From: DATADW01 sp963733905 | GTDB lineage: Bacteria > Actinomycetota > Acidimicrobiia > Spongiisociales > DATADW01 | Assembly (NCBI GenBank): GCA_963733905.1 | Contig: CAVTEU010000013.1 | Span: 186,001 to 250,000 of the forward strand | Direction: 5' to 3' | DNA: 64,000 nt | Shown here: positions 29,705 through 37,561 of the stretch, one piece after another | Position numbering within the stretch: position 1 is the first letter of the stretch | Layout: each line of letters starts with the position of its first letter | Made by a program: the position numbers and the translations under genes | The notes under the pieces: model-generated | Databases searched by the model: none | Told to the model about the DNA's origin: nothing | Seen by the model: only the letters and a program-made list of their open reading frames with translations

Positions 29705-31071
29705 CTATCCGGCCGCGGCCGTTATGGCCTGAGTGACCTCCTCCGGTGTGGCCTCCCGGCGAACAGCGTCACGACCGCATCGTTGACTGCTGCGCCCAGC
29801 TCCGGGCTGAAGAACTGGTCCAGATAGAGCTGGACGAACCCAGCATGGCCCAGACCCTCCAGCACCTGCCAGCTGGAGCGGATCGGTGACCGAGACCTCC
29901 GCGCCCTTGACCACCGGGAGGAAGAAGGCGGTCTCGCCGATCCGGATTGCCTGCTCGACCTCACTGATGTACTCCAGGAACTGGACCGCCTCAGGTGGGG
30001 CATCCTTGCCCACTGCGAAGCCGTCGCCACCGCCAAAACCGTCGGTCACGGCTCACCGGCGCCACCCTCTACGGCCGGGAAGGGGAACCACCCGAATTCG
30101 GCTGGGAGACGCTCGGCGATGGGATCCTCGGGAGTCCCTATTCCTGACTGGTTGGCATAGCCACCCGGTCCCCACTGGCCCATCAGGCTGATCGCGGCCT
30201 GGCCGGTGCCGATAGTCCCGGACTCTCCGTCGGGAGCGTCCCATGGCGCGGCCAGGAAGCCAGGCTGGAAAGGCTCCATGTCGATCAGCCGCTGCAATTG
30301 ATTGCCGGCCTCGACGAACTCGGGCTTGTTGAAGTCGAGATCGGTCGGTGACTTGCGTCCATGGCCGGCTCGCCACCCTCTCGGATCATCAGATACGAGT
30401 AGTAGAAGTGGGCGGGCCACTTGTCTCCGGCGCCGACCGCGATCGGCGTGATCCCGGCGTCCTTCAGCGCCTGGACATCCTCCAGGAACTCATCCCATGT
30501 CGCCGGTGGAGCATCGATTCCTGCCTGGGCGAACAGGTCTTTGTTGTACCAGAACCCGACCATTCCCAGGTTGAACGGAATGCCGTACTGGACCCCATCC
30601 ACCTGATACAGGCCGACCGCGCCCTCGTTGATGTTGCCGATGAATCCCGACGAAGCGTCGGTGATGTCCTGAAGCAGACCGGCTTCTACCTGTTGCCTGA
30701 GGCCACCGCCACCCCAGGACTGGAACAGATCGGGCACGTCCCCGGCCTGGAGATTGGTCTGTAGCGCCGCCTTGAACGCCTCGTTCTCCATCACTGTGAT
30801 GTTGATCTGACGTTGGGATTGGCCTCCATGAACTCATCGGCAATTCCTGCCAGAGCGACAACATCGGTTCGGTGTTCTGGATGTGCCACCACTCGATGGT
30901 GACCTCCTCCGCCGGCGTCTCGGCTGCGGCGGTTGTCGTCGCTGCTTCGGCCGCCGTCGTCTCGGCCACCGCGCCGCCGGTAGTGGTGGACGCGTCTTCG
31001 GCGGTGCCGCCACCCCCGCAGGCGGCCAGGACCAGGGCCAGGATGGCCAGAATCGCCATGGGTCGTCTCAC
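29705..31071 (-). CDS. Sugar-binding lipoprotein of ABC transporter (frameshifts)
   Basis: An extracellular solute-binding protein (family 1) of about 455 residues. The lipobox LVLAACGG and a Thr/Ala-rich linker begin it. Further blocks, in different frames, are IEWWHIQNTEPM, LQAGDVPDLFQSWGGGGLRQ, GIPFNLGMVGFWYNKDLFAQ, AAISLMGQWGPGGYA and GGDGFAVGKDAPPEAVQFLE. Frame changes near 30820, 30360, 30050 and 29880. GTG 31071 starts the frame; GTG 31079 (VKR) sits better behind AAGGAGG and would need one missing base. Transcribed downstream of lacI and under an operator at 31108. Confidence 0.82.
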
Positions 31072-31075
31072 CGTT

Positions 31076-32172
31076 TCACGTGTTCCTCCTTCGGTCTGCC
31101 TCCGCGTTGAAAACGTTTTCAGTCAGGGTCTGGTCGTTTCTTCCTCCTCCTCGGATTAGTCTAGCGGACAGGGCCCGGCACGACTGCCGGACCACCAGCT
31201 CGGTGGGAAGTGTCAGATGGATCGGGTCCTGGTCGGGCTCGTCGATGAGCTCGAGAGAAGCTGCGTTGCCTCGTAGCCCATCTCCTGGATGGATTGGTCG
31301 ATGGTGGTCAGAGGGGGTCGAGCAGGGCCGACTCGGGGATGTTGTCGAATCCAATGACCGAAAGGTCCTCGGGCACTGAGAGCCCGAGTGATTGGGCTAC
31401 CTCGATCGTGGCCAGCGCCGACACGTCGTTGGCGGCGAAGATCGCTGTCGGGGGATCGCTCATCTCGAGCAGCTCATGGGCCGGCCCCTCTGTGGCCTCC
31501 CGGGTGTACTCGCCGACCCGGACCAGGCCGGGCTCGTAGTGGATCCCCGCCCGCTCGAGAGCCTTGCTGATATCCCTGTTCCCGGAGCCGGGCCGACTCG
31601 AGATCGGGTCGGCCGGCGATGAACCCGATCCTGCGATGCCCGAGCCCGATCAGGTAATCGGTCGCCGTCATCGCCCCTTCGAGGTTCTGGGAGGCAACAG
31701 TCGGAAGGGGCGAAGCGCCGGCGTGCGGGTCGACGGCGACCACGGGCGCGGTGTGGGCCACGTCGACAACGGTGGGAGTGACCAGCAGCGTCCCGTCGGC
31801 GAGGGTGCCGTTGAGACGGGATAGATACCGGCGCTCCCAGCCCACCTGGGCGCCGACGTTGCCGTCCCCAGCGTACACGATCAACTCGTAACCGGTGGAG
31901 TGGATGGCACGGGCCGCTCCCTTGAGCAACTCGGCGCTGAACGGCTCGAGATCGGGAACGATGATCCCGACGACGTTGGTGCGATGACTGCGCATGCTTC
32001 TCGCCACGAGACTCGACTCATAGCCCATGTCGTCGATCACAGCCTGGACCCGGGAGGAGGTGTCGCGGGCGACCCCGTATCGGCCATTGACCACTCGGGA
32101 GACCGTGGCGATCGACACCCCCGCCTCGGCGGCGACGTCACCGATAGTGACCCGGTCCTGCGCTTCTCTCAT
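31076..32172 (-). CDS. LacI-family transcriptional regulator (frameshifts)
   Basis: A LacI/GalR repressor of about 335-365 residues. The N-terminal helix-turn-helix is VTIGDVAAEAGVSIATVSRV, then NGRYGVARDTSSRVQAVIDD and the hinge RSMRSHRTNVVGIIVPDLEP. The sugar-binding domain continues through GHRRIGFIAGRPDLESARLR, a frame change near 31590 (IFAANDVSALATIEVAQSL; SVIGFDNIPESALL) and another near 31260 (HLTLPTELVVRQSC). The C-terminus after RALSA may be artificial, since the frame runs into the operator. It probably represses itself and the downstream transport and GH3 genes. Confidence 0.85.
31108..31121. promoter_or_regulatory. LacI-family operator upstream of the sugar-binding gene
   Basis: TGAAAACGTTTTCA is a perfect 14-bp palindrome with the central CG that LacI/GalR regulators recognise. 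It lies about 37 bp upstream of the start of the sugar-binding lipoprotein, where it would block the promoter, and near the 3' end of lacI. Confidence 0.75.
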
Positions 32173-32201
32173 GTTCTGGGATCGTTGTCGAGAACAATAT
32201 C

Positions 32202-32213
32202 GAAATCGTTTAC
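32202..32213. promoter_or_regulatory. LacI-family operator upstream of lacI
   Basis: GAAATCGTTTAC (GTAAACGATTTC on the coding strand) has the same half-sites around a central CG as the operator at 31108. It is 30-41 bp upstream of the lacI start codon, suggesting autoregulation. Confidence 0.6.
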
Positions 32214-32296
32214 AACCTAAACACACGCCTGCGCTCCGTGCGTCGCACAACGGGGAGTTTCTTGCGGGGGGGGCTTCCGTCAGTTGAGAAAATATG

Positions 32297-32315
32297 CCGT
32301 ACAATTGTCCGTACA
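32297..32315. promoter_or_regulatory. Probable autoregulatory site of the toxin-antitoxin pair
   Basis: CCGTACA occurs twice in direct orientation 12 bp apart (32297-32303, 32309-32315) around the palindrome ACAATTGT, ending 16 bp before the antitoxin ATG. Ribbon-helix-helix antitoxins usually bind such short repeats over their own promoter. Confidence 0.5.
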
Positions 32316-32331
32316 TCACCTAGGAGCGTTT

Positions 32332-32610
32332 ATGGCGGTGAAGACTGATCGTATGGAGGCTCGAGTGTCGCCTGAGGAGCGGCAGCGCATCGAGCAGGCG
32401 GCCGCCGTTGCCGGTGTTTCTGTTTCGGCCTTCATTGTGAACGCAGCGGTGGATCGAGCCGAGGACGTCATATCTCAGGTGGCGATGACAACGGTGCCGG
32501 CGGACTTCTTTGATGCTCTTTTGGCTGCGTTGGACGAGGCTGAGTCGGCTCCGCGGCTTACCCGCGCGGCCAAGGAAGCGTCTCGGAACAGAAGAATCCG
32601 GGATAGGTGA
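32332..32610 (+). CDS. DUF1778 antitoxin (TacA-like)
   Basis: A 92-residue protein: an N-terminal ribbon-helix-helix (RMEARVSPEERQRIEQAAAV, then AGVSVSAFIVNAAVDRAEDV) and a C-terminal tail that would wrap the toxin (FFDALLAALDEAESAPRLTR). DUF1778 proteins pair with GNAT toxins as type II systems. ATG 32332 follows TAGGAG; an upstream Met would start inside the repeat operator. The stop overlaps the toxin start (GTGA). Confidence 0.88.
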   Translation: MAVKTDRMEARVSPEERQRIEQAAAVAGVSVSAFIVNAAVDRAEDVISQVAMTTVPADFFDALLAALDEAESAPRLTRAAKEASRNRRIRDR

Positions 32611-33107
32611 CCTTTCGTGTCGAACCGATCGACGAAAACGATGTAGAAGGATTTCGTTGCGGCGTCGGTGAGCTCGATGAGTGGCTCATCCAGCATGCAA
32701 CCCATGCGACCGGGCAGGGCACGCGCACCTACGTTCTGGTTGAAGCCGATGAATCCGTTGTCGGCTACTTCGCCATCTCCCCGCATCTTTTGCGGCGGGA
32801 AGATGCCCCCTCGCGGATCGCCAGGGGTGCACCACGTGAGATACCCGCGATCCTCCTCGCCAAGCTGGCGCTGGATCGATCGCACCATGGTTCCGGTCTG
32901 GGATCGGAGCTGCTCGTCTCAGCCATTGCGACCATCGTCGAAGCGGCCCGTCGTGCCGGAGGCCGGATGATCGTGGTGGACGCAATCAACGACCAAGCAA
33001 GAAGCTTCTACCAGCACCACGACTTCAAGCCGTTGCCGGGGAACGCCCGGCGGCTAGTCATGAAGCTCAGCACGGCGGCGAAGGCCATCGGAGTCGACTG
33101 GCCCTAG
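32607..33107 (+). CDS. GNAT-family toxin (TacT-like)
   Basis: A 166-residue GNAT acetyltransferase. The acetyl-CoA loop is DRSHHGSGLGSELLVSAI and the C-terminal SFYQHHDFKPLPG carries the tyrosine expected near the active site. Toxins of this type acetylate the amino group of charged tRNAs and stop translation; the DUF1778 partner neutralises them. GTG 32607 overlaps the antitoxin stop by 4 bases. The module sits about 50 bp from the right-hand att-like repeat, where it could stabilise the island. Confidence 0.88.
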   Translation: MTFRVEPIDENDVEGFRCGVGELDEWLIQHATHATGQGTRTYVLVEADESVVGYFAISPHLLRREDAPSRIARGAPREIPAILLAKLALDRSHHGSGLGSELLVSAIATIVEAARRAGGRMIVVDAINDQARSFYQHHDFKPLPGNARRLVMKLSTAAKAIGVDWP

Positions 33108-33155
33108 GGCCAAGAGCCCGGCCGCCGTCACATCTCACACTGTCTCACGAGGCTC

Positions 33156-33287
33156 GTGTCACAGCCGCGCCACAAGACTCTGAAACGGGCCTAAAACCCC
33201 TGGTCGCAGCGTTTTGACCGCATCTTTCGCAACGAGGGGGCCACGGGTTCAAATCCTGTCAGCTCCACCAACGCCCAAATCTGGGCG
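33156..33287 (+). other. Putative attR: arm repeats, tRNA/tmRNA-like core, hairpin
   Basis: In order: TCACA/CCACA motifs 11 bp apart (33159-33163, 33170-33174), the 46-base core (33223-33268) with T-arm and CAGCTCCA acceptor end, an encoded CCA (33268-33270), and the hairpin ACGCCCA-AATC-TGGGCGT (33271-33288). A CCA followed by a terminator-like hairpin is what the native 3' flank of a tRNA/tmRNA gene looks like. The arms lie on the island side. Bases 33108-33155 and 33289-33452 hold nothing else I can support. Confidence 0.55.
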
Positions 33288-33452
33288 TCCTCGTCTTCGA
33301 TGAGGCGAATCAGTTGGGTTTGGTCGATGCCCTGCACTATTTCAGCTCACCATCGAGGTCGTGGCCGCTTCGGTGGTGGTATGGCAGTTCCGAGCCGAGC
33401 TTCGTGGCGGTGGGATGACGAGCGGTAGCGGCGAGCTCTGAAACTGATAGCA

Positions 33453-33816
33453 GTGACCTTTCTCGTGTTGGCCGCTTATGTAACGGTCGAGGCGATCCGA
33501 GATCTTCTGACGGGCGAGCAGGCTGCCACTTCGACGGTGGGGATCGTGCTGGCGGCGGTCTCCCTAGCGGTGATGCCCACCCCTCGCCTGGCTGAAGCGA
33601 CAGACAGGGATCCGACTCGACCGCAGGACCCTGGTCGCCGACTCGGCCGAGTCGTTCCTCTGCGCCTGGCTGTCCGCCATCCCGCTTGCCGGATTGGTGA
33701 TCAACGCCACGGGCGGCTGGTGGTGGGCCGACCCGTTGGCAGGACTAGGGGTCGCCTGGCTTGCACTGCGCGAAGGCGCCGAAGCCTGGCGTGGCGAGAT
33801 CCTCGATGAGGATTGA
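33453..33816 (+). pseudogene. C-terminal fragment of a CDF-type cation transporter
   Basis: LAAYVTVEAIRDLLTGEQAA, then after a frame change near 33590 LVADSAESFLCAWLSAIPLA and NATGGWWWADPLAGLGVAWL. This matches the second half of cation-diffusion-facilitator-like transporters (a WWWADP turn between the last helices). About 85 N-terminal residues are missing, and the remaining frame is broken, so it is not functional. Confidence 0.7.
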
Positions 33817-33885
33817 CCGCCCGTCTCGGCTGGACCACGATGCTCGAACATATCTGAGTTCCATCCGCAGCTATTGAACAGCGAC

Positions 33886-33960
33886 ATGGAGGCAGTCGAC
33901 GGCACACCCGTCGTCGACCTCAAACCAGAGATCGCCCTGATGGCAAAGGCTGACAAATAG
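33886..33960 (+). pseudogene. Short C-terminal fragment resembling TrmO
   Basis: MEAVDGTPVVDLKPEIALMA carries the DGTPVxDLKP signature near the end of the TrmO/UPF0066 family (S-adenosylmethionine-dependent tRNA methylation). Only about 24 residues remain. It lies 15 bp before the DUF1801 gene and seems to be leftover sequence from a recombination event. Confidence 0.45.
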
Positions 33961-33975
33961 AAAGGAGAACACGCG

Positions 33976-34377
33976 ATGGCGAAAACGCGCAAGCCAAATA
34001 CGACCCGAAAGCCGCCTGTGCCATCGGAGAGTCACTCCGAGATCGAGGATTGGATCCGGAGCCAGATGCCGGATCTGCAGCCCATCGTCAAAGGGGTCGA
34101 CGAATTGATCCGCGAGATGATCTCCGGGCTTCAGTACGCCATCAAGTGGAAGCAGGCTTACTACGGGTTACCAGACCTCGGGTGGATCGTCGAGATGGTC
34201 GCCTACGACGTCTCGGTGAATGTCGTCTTCTTCGGCGGCGCGGATTTCGACCCTCAGCCGCCACTAGGAGACACCGACCGGAGTCGCTACGTCAAGTTGG
34301 CGACCCTGGAGGAGGCGCAGGAACCGGAGATGCACAAGTGGATCGAGCAAGCGGGGCGTGTCCCGGGTTGGAAATGA
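33976..34377 (+). CDS. DUF1801 (YdhG-like) protein
   Basis: A 133-residue protein with SHSEIEDWIRSQMPDLQPIV, AIKWKQAYYGLPDLGWIVEM, VNVVFFGGADFDPQPPLGDT and RYVKLATLEEAQEPEMHKWI, the layout of DUF1801 proteins (iron-chaperone-like fold, function poorly known). ATG follows AAAGGAG by 9 bases. It is the only intact gene between the second and third att-like copies. Confidence 0.8.
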   Translation: MAKTRKPNTTRKPPVPSESHSEIEDWIRSQMPDLQPIVKGVDELIREMISGLQYAIKWKQAYYGLPDLGWIVEMVAYDVSVNVVFFGGADFDPQPPLGDTDRSRYVKLATLEEAQEPEMHKWIEQAGRVPGWK

Positions 34378-34718
34378 GCGTCTATGCACCGGACGCTCCT
34401 GAAGACGATTGAGGACGAGGAGGAATGATATGTGAGCTTGACCCGTGTGTGGTGGACACTCGATTCTGGTGTTATCCAGAGAGGGGGTCCCGGATGGGCC
34501 GTCCTAGGCGATCAGTCCGAGAATGGAGGGCGATGCGGCCAGGACAACCGCGAGATCGGGCAGTAAGCGCTCGCGCAGAAAACGCAACGGCGTACTTCCT
34601 ATCAGGGGTCGACGCCTTGCCAGAAGTGATGGAGGAGGCGGCGGTCATTCTGCCAGAGCTCACTCCGCCTGTGCCACAGCCGCGCCACAAGACCATGAAT
34701 GAGAACCGCATCCTCTGG
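34378..34718. other. Non-coding stretch before tetR
   Basis: No coding region is supported: the open frames here lack ribosome sites and family features. It contains the arm-like part of the third att-like copy at its right end. Nothing else was recognised. Confidence 0.5.
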
Positions 34719-34748
34719 TCAGAGGGTTTTGACCGCGTCTTTCGCAAC
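34671..34748 (+). repeat. Third att-like copy overlapping the end of tetR
   Basis: 78 bases align without gaps to 33156-33233: GTGCCACAGCCGCGCCACAA (arm motifs CCACA 11 bp apart) and GGTTTTGACCGCGTCTTTCGC, the start of the core. Similarity stops after CAACAAGG, before the T-arm. The last part encodes the C-terminal residues and stop codon of the tetR gene. Confidence 0.65.
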
Positions 34749-35276
34749 AAGGCGCTCGGCGTGCATCGCAAAGTCGAAACCCGGGTCGAGCAGCGATTGA
34801 AGTGCATACCCATTTAGCGCCGCCACCAATGCCTCCGCCCGCAGCGGATTCCCGGCGCCGGGTGAGGCGCGGTCCATCGCCTCGGCGAAGCGGGTCACCC
34901 TGGCTTGGTGATGACGGAGGACTCGACCCGCCATCGCCTGGTCGGTGAGCGCGCCGCCGACCGCCATCCTGAGGTAGACGCGGGCGAGCGGCTCCTCCTC
35001 GGTGATGAACCGGACATAGGCGGAGACCAGGTCGGACACTGTGTCTGACCCGGTGCCGCTTGGATCGGGGTCGACCGCCGTTATTGCCTGACGGACCACC
35101 GTGAGGACCACCTCTTCCTTCGACCCGAAAAGGTTGTAGAAGCTTCCCGGCTGGATCCCCGCCATCTCGCAGATCGCCTTGAGAGTTGCTGCCTCGAGCC
35201 CGCCCTGGGCGAGGAGGTCGCGGGTGGCGGCGAGTATTCGGTCACGGGTTTCGAGACCGACGCGGTACCTGGCCAT
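34719..35276 (-). CDS. TetR-family transcriptional regulator
   Basis: 185 residues. The N-terminal helix-turn-helix region reads TRDRILAATRDLLAQGGLEA, then ICEMAGIQPGSFYNLFGSKE. The C-terminal ligand domain is helical. The final residues (LVAKDAVKTL and stop) are encoded by the third att-like copy, so its C-terminus may have been replaced by recombination. It is divergent from the metallo-beta-lactamase-fold gene with 53 bp between starts, and probably controls it and itself. Confidence 0.87.
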   Translation of the reverse strand: MARYRVGLETRDRILAATRDLLAQGGLEAATLKAICEMAGIQPGSFYNLFGSKEEVVLTVVRQAITAVDPDPSGTGSDTVSDLVSAYVRFITEEEPLARVYLRMAVGGALTDQAMAGRVLRHHQARVTRFAEAMDRASPGAGNPLRAEALVAALNGYALQSLLDPGFDFAMHAERLVAKDAVKTL

Positions 35277-35329
35277 GAGGCTGCAAGGTAATGCCCGGCC
35301 GGCCCGGCGGGCACTACGGTCCCCCGTCC

Positions 35330-35941
35330 ATGTCTTCTCTGGTGCTCCTCGACGAGCCGGACAGGTATTTGGTGCGGCTGGCGCTCGGCCCGTACGACAA
35401 CAGGGTCTACCTGGTGGGCGACCCCGAGACCCGCGCCATGGTGATCATCGACGCAGCCACCGAAGCGTCGTCGATCCTCGAGGCTGCAGCAGGTTGGACG
35501 GTCAGTGCCATCCTCACCACCCACGGTCACCCCGACCACATCGGCGCCGTCGATGAGGTGCGGGAAGCGCTCGGCATCCCATTCCGGATGCACCCCGCAG
35601 ACACCGAAATCGCCGAGATGGCTCCCGACGTCCCCCTCAGCGACGGTGAGGAGATAACGGTGGGTCGGCTTCGGCTCCGCACCGAGCACACCCCCGGCCA
35701 TACACCCGGCTCGTGCTGCTTCGTCATGCCGCCGCAACTCTTCTCGGGCGACACGCTCTTCCCCGGTGGTCCGGGTGCGACGCGTTGGGACTACTCGAGT
35801 TTCCCCCAGATCATGGACAGCCTCGATCGCCGGCTCTTCATGCTCCCCGACACGACGATCGTCCTACCCGGCCATGGAGAAGGAACCACTATCGGTACCG
35901 AGCGCCCCCATATCGAGGAATGGCGCCAACGCGGCTGGTGA
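35330..35941 (+). CDS. Metallo-beta-lactamase-fold hydrolase
   Basis: 203 residues, glyoxalase-II-like. Metal motif TTHGHPDHIG (H-x-H-x-D-H), then TEHTPGHTPGSCCF, LFSGDTLFPGG (bridging Asp) and VLPGHGEGT. ATG 35330 starts at the first strand. Substrate not readable; thioesters or lactones are typical. Followed by a heptamer array. Confidence 0.88.
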   Translation: MSSLVLLDEPDRYLVRLALGPYDNRVYLVGDPETRAMVIIDAATEASSILEAAAGWTVSAILTTHGHPDHIGAVDEVREALGIPFRMHPADTEIAEMAPDVPLSDGEEITVGRLRLRTEHTPGHTPGSCCFVMPPQLFSGDTLFPGGPGATRWDYSSFPQIMDSLDRRLFMLPDTTIVLPGHGEGTTIGTERPHIEEWRQRGW

Positions 35942-36003
35942 CCGGACTCGAGCCACCAAATACCAGGAGGCGTCTACGACTCGCCGAGACCGATGGCGCT
36001 GCG

Positions 36004-36038
36004 TCTTCCGTCTTCCGTCTTCCGTCTTCCGTCTGCCG
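36004..36038. repeat. Heptamer tandem repeat TCTTCCG x4 plus TCTGCCG
   Basis: Four perfect TCTTCCG units and one TCTGCCG unit in tandem, 63 bp after the hydrolase stop and 65 bp before the next gene. The TCTGCCG variant links this family to the arrays at 40814 and 51633. Confidence 0.9.
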
Positions 36039-36102
36039 TCCTCGCTCCGATTGCCAATCTGCACAGCGAATACCCTCTGCCCCACTGAAACCAGGAGGAC
36101 CT

Positions 36103-37020
36103 ATGGAGCTCGCGCTGATGACCGAGCCGCAGATCGGCGGCAGCTACGAGCAGTTGCTCGCGGCGGTCCGCTGGGCGGAAGCGGCGGGGATGCGCTCGTT
36201 TGCCCGTTCGGACCACTACGGCAACGCCGATGGGCGGTCGGCGCCGACCACGGACGCCTTCGTGTCGCTCGGAGGGCTCGCCCGGGAGACCGACCGGATC
36301 AGGCTGGGGATCCTGGTGAGCCCGATCACCTTCCGCCACCCAGCGGTCATAGCAAAGAGCGCGGCGACGATCGATGAGATGTCCGAGGGCCGACTCGACC
36401 TCGGGATCGGAACCGGATGGCAGGAGCATGAGCACTCTGCATTCGGGCTCGGCTTCCCATCGACTGGTGAGAGGTTCGACCGGCTGGAAGAGGCGCTCGG
36501 ATATGTGCGGGCCGCCTTCGATGGCGGATCGTTCCAAGGCGAGCACTTCAGCTTCTCGGGTGATGCCGAGCCCCGACCACGTGGGGTCAGGCTCATGGTC
36601 GGTGGCGGCGGGCCCCGCCGCACCCCATCGCTCGCCGGTCGCTACGCCGACGAGTTCAACCACGGGCTGGCATCGGCAGACGAGATCGGACCGAAGATCG
36701 CCACGATGCGCGCCGCCGCAGAGGAAGCGGGGCGGGATCCCGGGTCGATCACCGTCTCAGTGATGGGGCCGGTGGTCACCGGCGCCGACCCTCGCGCCTA
36801 CAGGGCGGTGCTCGAGGCGACGGCAAAGGCGGTGGGGAGGCCACCTGAGCGGATCGAGGAGAGATGGAAGGCGGCGGGGCTACCGATCGGAACTCCTGAG
36901 GAGGTGCGGGAGACGATCTCATCTCTCGAGAGGGTCGGAGTCGAAAAGCTCTACCTGCAGCACCTCGACCTAACCGACCTGGCGCCGCTCGAGGCTGTCG
37001 TCGCCGTGCTCGAGGGTTGA
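36103..37020 (+). CDS. LLM-class F420-dependent oxidoreductase
   Basis: 305 residues of the luciferase-like fold: MELALMTEPQIGGSYEQLLA, SFARSDHYGNADGRSAPTTD, RLGILVSPITFRHPAVIAKS, MSEGRLDLGIGTGWQEHEHS and VRLMVGGGGPRRTPSLAGRY. Use of F420 is inferred from the family. ATG 36103 follows CCAGGAGGA. Substrate unknown. Confidence 0.9.
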   Translation: MELALMTEPQIGGSYEQLLAAVRWAEAAGMRSFARSDHYGNADGRSAPTTDAFVSLGGLARETDRIRLGILVSPITFRHPAVIAKSAATIDEMSEGRLDLGIGTGWQEHEHSAFGLGFPSTGERFDRLEEALGYVRAAFDGGSFQGEHFSFSGDAEPRPRGVRLMVGGGGPRRTPSLAGRYADEFNHGLASADEIGPKIATMRAAAEEAGRDPGSITVSVMGPVVTGADPRAYRAVLEATAKAVGRPPERIEERWKAAGLPIGTPEEVRETISSLERVGVEKLYLQHLDLTDLAPLEAVVAVLEG

Positions 37021-37024
37021 GACC

Positions 37025-37501
37025 TCAAGTCACCGGTGCCCAGACGGCACCGGCAGCCTCGACGAGCACCGTGGGGTCTATCGGGAAGACCGTGTCGGGC
37101 GTCCCACCCGCCGCCCACACCATCGCGTGCCGCTGTAGCCCGGGGTCGGCGAGCACCTGGACCGGCCTCGGGTAACCGAAAGGAGGCGTCCCCCCCGCTG
37201 CGTAGCCCGTGGCGGCTCGCGCCTCCTCGAGTGTTGCCCTGCGGACGTCGCTCCCCGACACGACCTTGGCCAGGGCGGTCGGGTCGAGCCGCCGGTCGCC
37301 CGGTACCAGGGCCACCACCGGTCGGTCGTCCACCATGAACACCAGCGACTTCACGATGGCACTCACCTCACAGCCGACGGCAGCGGCGGCGTCGGCAGCA
37401 GTTCGGGTGCCCTGTGGGTACCGCTCGATTCCGATTTCGATCCCAAGCTCCCGGGCCCGGTCGAGGACTCGACGGCTGGCGGCAGGTAACGGTTCGGCCA
37501 C
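37025..37501 (-). CDS. YbaK/ProX-type aminoacyl-tRNA deacylase
   Basis: About 158 residues: ADAAAAVGCEVSAIVKSLVF (conserved Lys), RPVVALVPGDRRLDPTALAK, ATGYAAGGTPPFGYPRPVQV and VWAAGGTPDTVFPIDPTVLV. This is the YbaK/EbsC editing fold that removes wrong amino acids from tRNA. GTG 37501 is preferred over an ATG at 37552, which would crowd the divergent lipoprotein start at 37562. Ends 4 bp from the LLM gene, convergently. Confidence 0.85.
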   Translation of the reverse strand: MAEPLPAASRRVLDRARELGIEIGIERYPQGTRTAADAAAAVGCEVSAIVKSLVFMVDDRPVVALVPGDRRLDPTALAKVVSGSDVRRATLEEARAATGYAAGGTPPFGYPRPVQVLADPGLQRHAMVWAAGGTPDTVFPIDPTVLVEAAGAVWAPVT

Positions 37502-37561
37502 TGCTGGGAACCTACCGACCGGCCCTACACTCGAACCACCCCTCCCCTTCAAGGTCTTCGC

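Noticed and set aside
34425..34817. 130-codon plus-strand open frame
   Set aside because: No ribosome site, no family features, and it runs antisense into the tetR gene through the att-like copy.
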